Source: Austropuccinia psidii (lineage: Eukaryota; Basidiomycota; Pucciniomycetes; Pucciniales; Sphaerophragmiaceae). From it: 64,000 nt of DNA. Within the stretch, counting starts at the first letter, position 1, and the number at the start of each line of letters is the position of its first letter. Under the pieces are notes generated by a model, which was not told where the DNA came from, did no database searches, and worked only from the letters and a program-made list of their open reading frames with translations. Below are positions 21,647 through 33,048 of the stretch, in pieces. The position numbers and the translations under genes were made by a program. The stretch spans positions 80,307,785-80,371,784 of the forward strand of contig JALGQZ010000002.1 in the NCBI GenBank assembly GCA_023105745.1. Direction: 5' to 3'.

Positions 21647-23614
21647 AGTATAAGTATTGTTATGGTTGATAACCAAGAGGCAAAAGTGAACTTGGATACA
21701 GGAGAATATTGTACCTGTGTTTTAAAAGTTATTTAAAAACCATTGTTCCAGATTGGCAAGAAAAACGTATGCCAATACAAGGTGTCAAATTTAGTAGTGC
21801 AAGTGAGAGCATGAAGCCCTTTGGAATAATTGATTTAACACTCATTTTTCCTCACCCCTTACAATGTGTTGGAATTAAAGTAGAGTTTTTAGTAATGGAC
21901 AACTGTACTAGTAATCACTTCATACTTGGAAATGACTACTTGTCAATTTATGGTATAGATATCTCTAACCAAAAAGATAGATATTTTACCATAGGAGACA
22001 ACAAAAGACAAACGTCTGGCTTCTTAAATAACAAAAAACAAATTACAGTTACTAAGAATGAAGAGAAAAGTCCAGAAAAGGAGCTTTTCATATCTGAGCA
22101 ACTAAAAGAGGCAGAATTCAATCAAGAATTAACAGAAAAAATGAAAGAAAAATTGATTGACCTCTTATTTAAGTAAAAAAATGCCTTTGCAACTGACAAA
22201 GAGCGACTAGGTGCCATAATTGGGCATGAGGTGGATGTAATTCTTAATGTAAAAAACCCTTCCCCACCTTTACTGAGGAGACCTGCTTACCCAGCTAGCC
22301 CAAGGGCTAGAGAAGCCTTGGAGGTACAAATTAAATAATTAATGGACCTTGGAGTATTAAGAAAAGTAGGACATAATGAACAGGTAATGGTCACTACACC
22401 TGTCATTATAACTTGGCATAATGGAAAATCAAGAATGGTAGGAGACTTCAGAACCCTGAACACCTATACAATTCCAGACAGATATCCAATACCCAGAATC
22501 CATGAGACATTGACACAATTGTCACAAGCTAAGTTCATTACAGCCATGGATGCCTTAAAGGGTTTTCATCAAAATGTCTTAACAGACAATTCCAAGAAAC
22601 TACTGAGGATAATAGTCCACTGTGGGATTTTTGAATAATTAAGAATGCCAATTGCTATAACGAATGCACCTTCCAATTATCAAAGGATGATTAATACCGT
22701 ATTTCCTGAAAAATTATCAGAAGAATGGTTAATTATCTATATTGATGATATCATAGTTTGCTCAGAAACTTGGGAAAATCACCTTAAAAGACTAGAAAGG
22801 GTATTACAAAAAATGGTGGAAGTGAATATGAAAATTTCCTTGAAAAAGTGTCATTTTGCATTTAGTAAACTAAAAGCACTAGGACATGTTGTATCTGGAC
22901 TTAGTCTAGGCATAGACAAGAATAAAGTAGCAGGAGTACTACTTAAGCCAATGCCTCAAACCAAAAAATAAATGAAATCATTTCCAGGATTTTCTGGTTA
23001 CTATAGAAAGCATATAAAGGACTTTCCAAAAAATTTTAAATCCTTGTATAAAATATGTGACCAGCAAACAGTCTATGAAATGGCAGAATAAAGAGTTAAG
23101 GCATATGAAGAATTGAAAAATTCCTTAACAAATGCCCCATTTCTTCTAATGCTAGATTGGAAACTACCCTTTAAGCTTTAAATTGATGCTTGTGGAGAAG
23201 GACTGGGTGCTGCACTACACCAGACACAAATTATCAATGATAAACCAGTGGAAGGACAAATTTGTTTTATTTCAAGACAGATAAAGCCAAATGGAATGCC
23301 TCTTCTTAGTGTGGGCCTTAGCAAAATTACATTATTACTTAGATGCAACAGTATTTGATGTGATTACGGACTGTAATGCTGTAAAATCTCTATTAAATAT
23401 GAAAACTTAAAATAGACATATGCTGAGATGGCAAATTGCTATCCAAGAATATAGAGGAAATATGACTATTGTTCATAAATCTGGTAATATTCATAAAAAT
23501 GAAGATGGTCTTAGCAGATGGGCTCTAGAAAATACCCCTGACAATCCAGAATGGGTACCACAGGAAGAGCACCATATAGAAGGAATATGTGTTACAGACA
23601 TTGCCATAGAATGA
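21647..23614 (+). pseudogene. A2 protease, reverse transcriptase and RNase H, broken
   Basis: Protease has NLDTGEYC with the catalytic D-T-G at 21695-21703, and [16 protein letters not shown]. Reverse transcriptase has [39 protein letters not shown] and the catalytic YIDD in LIIYIDDIIVCS (about 22735-22770). RNase H is the most damaged part (22972-23420), ending in [20 protein letters not shown] and DGLSRW. Stops at about 22174, 22335, 22636 and 22969 and a small deletion near 23285 disrupt the frame. Confidence 0.9.
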
Positions 23615-24904
23615 TTTAACCAAGTTAGAGAAAACTATAAGATAGGAAAGAATTGCCATATCTTAAGACAATTTCTAATGAAAGACTGCAAAGATCCATC
23701 ACTTTCATCAAAATTAGATGAAACATGGAAAAAGGCATATGATGAAGGAAGATTCCACCTCCTTGATGGAATCCTTTACCATAGAACAAAACACACATGT
23801 GTTATGTCCTTAACAGATAGAACCCTGATAAACACTATCTTACATGAGTGTCATGATAGTGTTGCAGCTGGACATCTATCACAAGATAGAACACTAGAAA
23901 GGGTGAAAACCTTCTCTTGGTGGCCAAATTGGAAGAAAGATGTTGCAGAATACTGCCAAGCCTGTGACAGATGTCAAAAAGCCAACAGAGCCACAGGAAA
24001 GAAAGTTGGAATGATGATCCAAATCCAAGAACCAAAATCCCCTTGGGAAATAGTTCATATGGATTGGGTAACAGCATTACCTCCAGGAGGAGACAGAAGC
24101 TATAATGCATGCCTAGTGTTAGTTGACAGGTATAGCAAAAATCCCATGTTCTTACCATGTCACAAAGATGACACAGCTATGTACACAGCCATAATGATAT
24201 TGAATAAAGTCATTAGCCCCACAGGCTTATTCCAAAATATCATAAGTGACAGAGACCCAAAATTCACTCCAGCATTATGGACAAATCTCCATAACCTGTT
24301 TGGGACAAAGTTATCATTCTCAACAGCTTACCATCCTCAAACTGATGGTTTAGCAGAAAGAATGATACAAACCTTGGAGGACATGATCAAAAGATTCTGT
24401 GCTTATGAACTAGAACTCAAAGATTCTGATGGTTTTACCCATGATTGGTGGAAACTAATACCAGCCCTTGAACTGGCATATAAAACATCAATCCATTCTT
24501 CTACTGGCAAAAAACCAGCAATGCTAGAAAAAGGTTGGAATCCAAGACTTCCTTATGATACCCTCAAAAAGGACTTAGTGGATATACATCCAACAGCAAG
24601 CAGTTTTAAGATAATGCTTGACAAAGCTAGACACCATGCAAACAGATGTATGCAAGATTCTTTCAAATATGCAAAAGAAAGATTGGATAAAAGTCATAAA
24701 CCACCTGACTTCAAAATAGGAGACTTGGTCCTAGTATCAACCCTTAGCTTTAATAACATAAAAGGCCCAAAAAGATTGAAAGATTCCTTTGCAGGACCAT
24801 TTATGATGAAAGCACTTCATAGACCCAATGCTGTGCAAGTGGAACTCACAGGTGAAATAATGAACAAGCACCCAACTTTCCCTGTAAGTCTGATAAAACC
24901 TTAG
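23615..24904 (+). pseudogene. A2 integrase, long intact frame
   Basis: The open frame 23678-24904 (408 residues) carries the HHCC finger (HECHDSVAAGHL; CQACDRCQ), the core with [31 protein letters not shown] and [18 protein letters not shown] (D, D, E), then GDLVLVSTLSFNNIKG and HPTFPVSLIKP. The last motif is the usual end of the integrase C-terminal SH3-like region before the chromo-like tail. It ends at TAG 24902-24904. It could only work as part of a Gag-Pol polyprotein, which this copy cannot make. Confidence 0.92.
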
Positions 24905-25138
24905 AGCTCAAGTGATAAGGAACTATTTCCACTAAGAAATAACCCCTTTGGAAGAAGGAGATGAAAAGAAAATTGTGAAAGTCCTTAAAGAAAGAAGGAC
25001 AAGAAATGAAAAAGAAAGAGAATACCTTGTAAGGTAAAGGAATCCAACTCAAGAAGATAAATGGCTACTTGAAAATGATTTAACAAATGCTGATAAGATA
25101 CTAAGAAGGCTCAGACATGAAAGAAAACCTAACAAATA
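24905..25138 (+). pseudogene. A2 chromo-like C-terminal tail
   Basis: After the TAG: SDKELF, then a frameshifted segment, then VLKERRTRNEKEREYLVR, a stop, RNPTQEDKWLLENDL and ILRRLRHERKPNK to a TAG at 25136-25138. It aligns with the A1 tail (1234-1425). The stop inside EYLVR*RNP is another break. Confidence 0.8.
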
Positions 25139-25257
25139 GAAAGATCAATAATTATTGAGCTTCAAGACTAACAAAGTCTATTGAAGAGGTAGGACAGTGG
25201 ATGATACCCTAATTACACATATCAGATTGTGGTACATTCGTTTTTGTTGGTAGGGAA

Positions 25258-27243
25258 TGTGAAGCTTCAAAATATGACCACATACCCAAAAAGGTCACAA
25301 GAAATATTTAAAGTAATTATACCTTAAAAATGATTACCTTAAGACTACACAACTGCCATAAATAGGCATAAAACTTGGTTTAAATTAAAAGCCAATGAAT
25401 AAACATGTGAAATAAATTACACCATTGGATTCCTCATGGTGAAATCCACATATACCATTTTTATGGCATATCTGTAAAGTCAATATTTAATGAGTTATAA
25501 GTAATAACACCTTATAAAAAACATAAATCCTTAATTATTTCAAATAAAAATGAAACAACATGTGAAATAAATTGTACCACTGGATTCCATATAAGCTTAT
25601 TCACATAAAACAATTAAGAAGCTAATCCTCAAAGTAAATACTTAAGGAGTTAAGCTGAATATATGCACTTTTTTGGTCAACGCATATATTCAAGGATTTT
25701 ATCTAATATCTTTTGAAATATACATGATAGAGTGATAAACCAAAAAGAAAGTCACCACGTAATTACTGTAGAAACACAGAAATAAACTTTATTTCAAAAG
25801 CTATAAACAAGGTTAAAACCTGTAATGGATTATTGATTAAAATCAATAGAGCTGTTGACCACTTTGTTGTGAAAGTGGTCCAAACTTAAAAAAAAGGAGG
25901 AAGTCAGATTCGACTAGCTCATTTGTGAAGAATGACATATTTCTTATTACAATATTCAAGGTATAACCCCTTGAAATCATAGCTTGAAGTTTAAAATATT
26001 AGATTTTGACAGAAAAGATGAGTTACAAGAAAAATAATCAACAATAGAGTTTCAATGATGTAATGAAATTCTTGCGGCAGTTTTATAGGAACATGCCAAG
26101 CTATCAGAATCCACTCCCAGAATAGCTGTAGTGTGTATAAATTAAAAGGTATTAATGATCAAAGTTTAAGTTTAAATTGGATCATTTAAGATCACTCACT
26201 GTAATCTCATTTTAGGTTTAGCAGTCATATAAGTGATAAAACTGGTGAATACTATTAGAATATGATTAATACTAATAAAATCCACAAAGCTTAGGCTTCT
26301 TCCAAGCCTATGATGTCATCAAACCTAGAGTTACACTGATAACTCTAAATAATGGCATAATTATGAGGTAAGATGTTTTGATCATGATGTAATCATCACC
26401 AAACCTTAAAATATTGATAAATTCTTTTAGAAAGAATCAGTAAACATCTACTAGAAGCCTGCTAGACTCTAGGAGGGAGGTATTTACTATAAATAGAGCT
26501 CTTTTTACTCTGATTTCCGTCAGATGCTTACAAAACACTAAAATATTTAAATCAAAAGGTAATTTCTCTATTCTTTATATATAAAACTCTTATATTATTA
26601 AAGACCAAAGATAATATTATTATAATCATCATCTTTGACGTGATTATTATATTTATTTAACTGTTTTGTTTAAAATTCTCTTGAAAACCTCAATTCCACG
26701 TAAAATCAAGAATATTTGTAATTTCTCTTAAAGTTTATTCTAAATACAATTTGAAAAAGTTGTATTCACATTTTTTGGCATAAAAGTATTCAAAATTATT
26801 ATATTATGTATTAAAAGTAGGTTATCTCTTCTTATTATAATAATTTTCTCTCTATTATTACTTTAAATAATTCTATAATTAATATAAATAGTATTTATAT
26901 TAATTCATAACTTTAATATTAGGAATATTGTTTTTATTAATTGTTTTTTATTAATAAAAAACATTTTTTTACACCTTTATTATTTGTTGGTAACAATAAT
27001 ACAGTGCTTTTAAATATATTAATTCTCTTATATTAATATATTCATTTATTATATTATTTTTTCATAATATAGAATATATTATTATATTTATTCAATAATA
27101 TAATTATTTTTACGCCATAATTATAATCATTCTTTATTATTATGATTATTTTTATCTTGTTTATTTTATTTATAAGGACATTCATAGTACAATAAGTAAA
27201 ATCTTAGTAATTTTTACTTATTGCTTCATTATCAAACCTTACA
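25258..27243 (+). repeat. 3' LTR of A2 (1986 bp)
   Basis: Begins TGTGAAGCTTCAAAATATG after the tract GGTAGGGAA and ends ATCAAACCTTACA. Followed by TTTTA, the right target-site copy (27244-27248). It has an extra AT-rich stretch near 27030-27100 compared with the 5' LTR, which explains most of the length difference. Confidence 0.95.
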
Positions 27244-27248
27244 TTTTA
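27244..27248 (+). repeat. Target-site duplication TTTTA, right copy
   Basis: Identical to 16702-16706. LINE ORF1 resumes immediately after it. Confidence 0.88.
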
Positions 27249-27628
27249 GGTGAGCTTTTCTGTATGCAAGATAACCTTTGATAATATTACTTGCTAGTTT
27301 ATCTGTCATTTACATGATGAAGGAGTCATGTATTTTCTTTTGGTCTTCTGCTTGTCCAATCCATCTTATTTTCTTTTATTTTTCTCTAGGAATGTTTTTT
27401 TCTTTGCAAAAATGTTCAATTGATGAATCATTATTAATATCAAAGTGTACTAGAACTGAGCGGACCAAGACAGGAAATATGGGCTGTGAGGTTATGAATA
27501 ATTAATCTTTTAGGTGAGTCCATAAATGTCTATTATCTAATAGCCCTCTTCCTTCATTTCTATCTTTTGTGAAAAATCTAACATCTCCTGAAGCATATCT
27601 TATGCCAGACTTAAATTCTACAGATGTA
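27249..27628 (-). pseudogene. LINE ORF1, 5' part separated by A2
   Basis: On the minus strand this reads RYASGDVRFFTKDRNEGRG and LLDNRHLWTHL, then LVHFDINNDSSIEHFCKE, a stop at M*MTDKLASN, and IIKGYLAYRKAH leading into the zinc-knuckle part at 16706. The DVRFFTK..R and NRHLWTH pattern is typical of fungal LINE ORF1. Stops at about 27500, 27385 and 27313 make it dead. Its 5' end is cut at 27629 by a reverse-oriented LTR piece. Confidence 0.82.
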
Positions 27629-28204
27629 TATCACAGGGGCTCTTCTAAGTGAAGAGGGCCTGGCACTCGGTGAACAGATTTACTTATTAAAGGCTCAGAG
27701 AGGAATAATCCAAGGATAAGAGAAATCGAAAAGAGTATAATCCCCAATTAATAAAGGAAGTACAATTAAGGAACATGAAAGAAAAAAAAGCAATAATAAA
27801 GAGCCAAACACAAATAATCCTGTATCAATGTTTCAACCTTTTCAGAAAGGAGAGAAGGGTTAATTAGGTTATGACAACCAAGACTTTACTGAACAGGTGA
27901 GGGAAGGCTAAGACTAACTCCAACAATTAATAATATAGTACCTTTTCATAAGAAATGAAATAAAACTAATGATAAATGCAATACTTTAATTAAACTGGGG
28001 AAAACCTCCAAGTGGGTGAAGGGGGGCTGGTATATGTCATAAATAACATCCTGGATCTTGAGGGCTGAGAACCAGGGGCTGTAATATGGAAAAAGCTTGT
28101 ATTTGAGATGGATACCTGTATTGGTGTATCTAATACAGGTATTTGAGCCTGTATTAAGTACAGGCCTGTATTTTAGTTTTTAATGTATTGAACTCTATTG
28201 AATT
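27629..28204 (-). repeat. Reverse-oriented B-like LTR fragment
   Basis: Begins TATCACAGGGGCTCTTC (a decayed TGTCACAGGGGC) and follows the reverse complement of the B LTR end, including GTTTCAACC, TGGGGAAAA and GGGGCTGGTATATGT. It stops about 576 bp in, where a family B protease fragment begins, so its other end is missing. It contains a cluster of CTGTATT motifs near 28118-28185. Confidence 0.75.
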
Positions 28205-28470
28205 TGTTGTTTTTTCTTCTCTCCCTGATATGTTTTACAGGATTAAAAGTGATTCTATTGCTACCACCTAACTCCTTTCAAAAAGGTTTGTTCACAAGTA
28301 TTCTTTGACCATCTCAGAACTCCCAGAGAATATTCCTCTTATCATTTTGGACTCCTCAGAGTCCCCTTCTCTATTTGTGACTCACCATCTTAAATATATT
28401 GTTGAGCTCCCTTCTTTCCCATGTTTCAAATGGGACTTTTTAGTCATTGATATTACCAAGGGAGAAGGCC
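28205..28470 (+). pseudogene. Family B protease fragment
   Basis: Reads FVHKYSLTISELPENIPLII, LDSSESPSLFVTHHLKYIVE and WDFLVIDITKGEG on the plus strand, aligning with the protease of B1 (33130-33300) and B3. The catalytic DSG region upstream is damaged (IKSDSIATT). It is cut on the right by TGTCACAGAGGC. It is a relic of another family B copy. Confidence 0.82.
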
Positions 28471-28591
28471 TGTCACAGAGGCTCTTGGGGATAAGAAGAA
28501 TGACCTGGAACCCAGGAATCAGGGAATTTACTTGAAAGACTCCAAAGAATTAAATAAAGAAGAAAGATTATATTTCTTTAACAAGAACAAT
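28471..28591 (-). repeat. Short reverse B-type LTR end
   Basis: Starts TGTCACAGAGGCTCTTGG and matches the terminal part of a B LTR read in reverse (compare TCAGGGAACTCACTTGGAAG in B3). Interrupted at 28592 by the start of another reverse B-like LTR. Confidence 0.7.
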
Positions 28592-29219
28592 TGTCACAGG
28601 GGCTCTTCCAAGTGAAGAGGGCCTGGCACTCAGTAAACTGGGACTCACTTATGGGGGGCTGAAGGATATGATAAGAGATGAATACACCAAGAGTGTAAGA
28701 TTATGAATTACTAATAAAAGAAATATAAGAAAAGAAGCAACAAAAGAATAAGAGTAAGAGAATAAAAGAGCCAACCACAAACAAGTCCAAGTCCACTGTT
28801 CCAACCTGTGAGAATGTAAAGAGAAGGGTTAATAAGGATATGGCCACCCAACTCATACTGTACAGGCAAAGACTAAATTAAGATTAAATAATTATAATAC
28901 CCAAAATAAGAATAAGAATAACTATGAAATAATAAATAAACTAAATTAATTAACTGGGGAAAAGTCCCCAGGGGGAGAAAGAGGGGCTGGTATATGTGAG
29001 AATCACCAGCCCTTATCCAGAAAGAGAATTTTCATGGTAATAAATGATTATTTAATTGAGTCTGGCCAATAAAGGTCCAGTACAGCTGTACAGGGCCTGT
29101 ACAAGAGGGGTGGTGGTATTGAGTGATCATACAGTTTTTAAATGATCTATCCAAACTGTATTGGGTAATTTCAACCTGTACAAGTATTGAGAGGCTGTAT
29201 TGATAAACCAGACTGTATG
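28592..29219 (-). repeat. Reverse B-like LTR, left piece (interrupted by B1)
   Basis: Starts TGTCACAGGGGCTCTTCC. The matching right piece is 38982-39108, ending TTGTTACA followed by a reversed polypurine-like tract. Joined they give about 750 bp, half the B1/B3 LTR length, so this is a shorter related subfamily. It carries several CTGTATT / TGTACAGG motifs (29070-29219). Confidence 0.75.
29215..29219 (+). repeat. Target-site duplication GTATG, left copy for B1
   Basis: GTATG before the B1 5' LTR; the right copy is GTACG at 38982-38986 (one C/T difference). Confidence 0.7.
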
Positions 29220-30891
29220 TGTCACAACCACGAGTAATGACCCTCCTCCATGGGTGTTGCGGCAATTTAGCCTGGGAGCAAGTTGGGGCCAATTGGCCAC
29301 ACCATATCTTTTAGGGAAAATTGGCCCCCTTTGGTGTTCCATGGCACTTTGGCCATATCATCTTCCCCTGGCCTTTTATGGGCTCAGACCATATCCTCCC
29401 ATCATTGGCCTACCTGGCCAATTTCCATATCTCCAACCCCCAGGTCTCTATCTTTGTTTTTGCGCCTGGGAGTGTCCTTTTGTCTCCTAGGGGGTTCTGG
29501 GCCCCCTAGCCATAACCACCATCCTGGGGCCACCCCTTTTCATTAGGGGGTTTAGGGCCATTTAGGCCCCCTACAACCTCTACTGCCCATTGGCCGCGGA
29601 TTACTGCCCACGGTCCATGGGCCAATCAGGCCCCTTTTGGCCTAATCCAATGAGGCCAAAAGGGGCCAAAGGGGACAGTCCACTCTCCCCAAGGCCAGAT
29701 GGGTCCCAAACCACCATTGGGCCCACCTGAGCCATTTTTGGCCCCAAATCCCATCAAACCCAAAATGGCCAAAAAAGACACACAAGGACCCAAATTGGCC
29801 AAAGAACACCATGCACCACATTTCAGCCCATGGCCTCTGGTAGCCACCAGAGGCTACCATATCAGCTCAGCTCAGTCCTTCCCCTCAACTTAAGGGGGAT
29901 TCCTCCCATTCCTCCATGCACCCCATACACAAGGTTGCAGGAGTGGTGCATATATGGTCTTATATACCATTATGCACAATTTATTCTCAGCAATTCAATG
30001 GTGATGTTTTCAGGACCAAATTCCATGATTTCAAATCAAGGTTCTAAAATCCAATTCCCATTTTGATGGAGGACTCTTCAGCTCATCAGCCTGGTAATCC
30101 ATGGCGGCCATTGGAAGACTATTCAAGGACCCCAACCACCTGTCCCTGCAGGATTTGGGTTGCCAATTATCTCAGCATTGATCCAAGGGAAATTCTCAGA
30201 GGTTATTAAGCATTCAATCAGTTGTCAAGGCAGCAAGTACTTCATACTCCTTGGACAACTCAATTGGTCCATACAGGCAGCAATCAATGATACATGTATG
30301 TCCTTGGCCCAATAAGGCCAATTCATATTCCACTGTGGGAAATCAATCACACAGTTCAATTTTCAAGATGGTCAGAACTGTATTGACCTCATTCAGAGAA
30401 TACAGCCGGATGATTCACCTTCCAGGATCAGCCTCTCAGTTTCTCACATATACTGGCCACCTTTCATCACCTGGGGACTTTTTCCCCAGTTAGTAAATAT
30501 ATTGGATTTATTTTTATCTTTATTTTCTTTTCATTTATTAAAGTAAATACTGATATTCTTAAGTCAGTTGTTTGCACCTATGCTTCTTTGCCTGTCAGTG
30601 GATATTGGTGGTCATATCCTTTACTAATTCCATTTTCTTTTCTGGAAGGTTGAAACAGTGAATTGTGGATTCACTTGGTTGGCTTCTTGGCTTTTGGCTT
30701 TCTTATTTCTCTAGCCATTGGCTTCAATTACTCTTTCTTATCTTTGACATACTTGTCCTTATTATTACTCTTATCCTTCTTAAAGAAATTCATTTTGCTT
30801 TATCTCTTTATACTTTTGGAGCCTTCAAAGTGAGTTCTTGATTCCTGAATGCCAGGCCACTCTTGTTTTATGTGCAAGAGCCCCTGTGAAA
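29220..30891 (+). repeat. 5' LTR of B1 (1672 bp)
   Basis: Starts TGTCACAACCACGAGTAATG. Its first 700 bp are unusually GC-rich with very many GGCC palindromes (TTGGCCA, GGGCCATTTAGGCCCC), then it becomes AT-rich. Open frames in the GC-rich part are chance products of composition, not genes. Compared with the 3' LTR it has an extra patch near 29580-29640 (CCGCGG region). Confidence 0.94.
29946..29977 (+). promoter_or_regulatory. Inverted repeat with TATA-like loop in the B1 5' LTR
   Basis: GTGCATATATGGT and ACCATTATGCAC form a nearly perfect inverted repeat around CTTATAT. The same element is at 38037-38068 in the 3' LTR. B3 has a different but also self-complementary sequence at the matching place (55830-55855). 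The TATATA inside may serve as the TATA box; the hairpin role is inference. Confidence 0.5.
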
Positions 30892-31631
30892 TTATATTAA
30901 TTAACTCATAATTTATTTTCATTCTGTTCATTCTTTCTTTTATCATTTTCATTCTTTCATTCATCAAAATTACGACTCTTTAATGCTTATGAACTTAATG
31001 ATTCTTGGTCACTTCTCAATTTTCTCTCATTAATTCTTCATTCTTGAAAATTGATAACTGACCCAGTTTTTATTTTATTTCTTATTTATCTGCTTTTCAA
31101 CTCTCACTTTCAAATCATCAGATCTCATTTTAGTCATAATTCAGGCATCTCCTTTTTTTTATTCTCAAATTGCTCATCAGATTATTCAGACACCTTCTTC
31201 AAATCAAGATTCATTTTGCTTCTTTCTTGAAGAACTTTGATTTTAAAGGAAGAATTCACTTGATATTGATTTGATTGATTGATTTGACATAATTGACATT
31301 GACTTCAAGAAAAATTGATTGACCTGAAGAATTAATTGCCTTTGCTGACTACTCACATCGAAAACTTCCACATAAGTCAATTTTGATTCAAGAATTCATT
31401 TGATTGACTTATTATTTGCAAGAATTTGATTGACTGATTTATTCACTTAAAGACTTCATTTGACATTTGATTGATTGACGTAATTGAAGATTCTTATTTG
31501 ATTCATTATTTCCATTTCAAGATTTTATTTGATTTGCCTTCAAGCTCTCAGTTTTGATTGCCTCAAGTTATCCATTTAAATTTTGATTCTTATTCTTTTT
31601 AGTTCATTTTAATTCATATCTTCCTGAAATC
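30892..31631 (+). other. B1 leader between 5' LTR and gag
   Basis: About 740 bp, no long frame. The second half (31255-31560) is a low-complexity run rich in TTGATTGA and TTCAAGA words. The primer binding site should lie at its start (TTATATTAATTAACTC) but I cannot match a tRNA. Confidence 0.6.
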
Positions 31632-33034
31632 ATGCCCATCCACCACTCACCTCCTGCAAGACAGACCAGATTTCAGGCCAGAACTCAAGCTGTTCTTACT
31701 CCAACTCCGAGAGCTTCTCTTGATGGCACCCCAGCAGTTCCTCAACTGAGGGCCTAATTAGACAGAGGACCTATTATGAAAGGAGCAGCACCATCCAGGA
31801 AGGAAGGAAGAGGGCCAAGGAGATCAAGCTCTTTCTCAGGAGTAGTTGGTGGTTTTCCAGGACCTTAAAGAACCAGTCTCAAGGTTCCAGGTGAAGATGA
31901 TGAAGAGGAGGAGGAGAATTCTGTGGAAGAGGAGGGGTCTGATGGTACTGAGGCTGCTCCTGCTCCAGTGAGGGCACCTCAAGGTTCTGGAAGACCAACT
32001 CTAGCCCAGTCTTATCAGCCTTTCTCTCATCAATCTGAACCATCTTGTTCGGCCATTATGCAGCAGATGACTCAAATTATGGCCAATCTTCAAGAAGCTT
32101 CTTCTCCTGAATCATCAAGACAACCAGCCTTCAAGACTCCATCTATGAAGGCACCAGAATGCTTTGATGGGACTAATCCCTATAAAGTCAGAAGCTTTAT
32201 TCAGTCTTTTCAATTAATTTTTCATAATGATCCAGCAAATTTCTCTCAAGACAGAAAGAAAGTTCTTTATGCCACTTCATTTCTTATTGGCAGGGCTTCA
32301 AAATGGATTGAGACTTATCTTTCCAACCTCACTAATCAAGACCCAAGCTACCTTCTCAGCTCTTGAGAATTTTTTGAATCTCAACTCTTTACTTTATTTG
32401 GTGACCTGAATGAAGTCAGAAGAGCTGCAGTAGAGTTGGATTCTTTGAGAATGAAAGAGGGTGGGAATGTATCTTTATACATTTCTGATTTTAGAAGCTT
32501 AGTGTAAAGAATTGGGGATTGGGGTGAAAGGGCTCTCATTTATCATTTCAGGAGAGGATTGGCCTCCAGGATTCTGGATCAATTGGCCTCCCATCCTTCA
32601 AATATTGATTCTCTTCAAGACTTAATGAATATTACCCTGGAACCTGATACCAGGTACCATGAGAGGCAAAAGGAGAAGAATCATCATCAAGAGAAGAAGT
32701 CTGAAGCCTCAAAGTAAAAATTTTTTAATCCTCAAATTCTTCAAGTTCAAATCATAGGAAGAAGAAGAATTTTTAGAAGAGGGACAAGCCCCATTCTTCT
32801 TTGTTGAATAAAGACTTCAAGTTAATGAATTCTGAAAAAGAAAGAAGAATCAAAGAGGGTCTTTGTACCTATGGTTGTGGGAAGCATAGTCTTGAGTCCT
32901 CTTTCAAAAGGCCTCCAAAAAAGCTTACCCAACTAGCAGGCAAATTGCTCAGCCAGGAAAAAGCCGCAGTGAAGATCATGTTGTGTTCAATGGTCTTCAC
33001 TGTTTTCCATCTAGAGCACCATTGTGCATTCTGA
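31632..33034 (+). pseudogene. B1 gag
   Basis: Starts ATG at 31632 (MPIHHSPPARQTRFQARTQA) and is broken by stops near 31757, 31866, 32364 and later. The core shows APECFDGTNPYKVRSFIQS, WIETYLSNLTNQDPSYLL and GDLNEVRRAAVELDSLRMKE, matching B3 gag. The CCHC knuckle is degraded here (CTYGCGKHSLESSF) while B3 keeps CTYCGGKHSLKTC. It ends at the same stop as B3 (FTVFHLEHHCAF), inside the start of the pol frame. Confidence 0.9.
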
Positions 33035-33048
33035 ATACTGGTGTCAAG

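Larger units (their letters stand above)
16707..27243 (+). mobile_element. Element A2: complete family A Ty3/gypsy retrotransposon, decayed
   Basis: LTRs 16707-18647 and 25258-27243 (1941 and 1986 bp) in direct orientation, TSD TTTTA, internal region with spliced gag, aspartic protease, RT, RNase H, integrase and a chromo-like tail in Ty3/gypsy order. All coding parts are present but cut by stops and frameshifts. Only integrase (23678-24904) remains one long frame. It interrupts LINE ORF1. Its closest relative in the window is A3 (40088-47608). Confidence 0.95.

Noticed and set aside
29032..30066. Several overlapping open frames of 60-100 codons on both strands in the GC-rich part of the B1 5' LTR, repeated at 37403-38381
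   Set aside because: They overlap each other on both strands, are explained by GGCC-rich composition, lie inside an LTR and have no recognisable domain.
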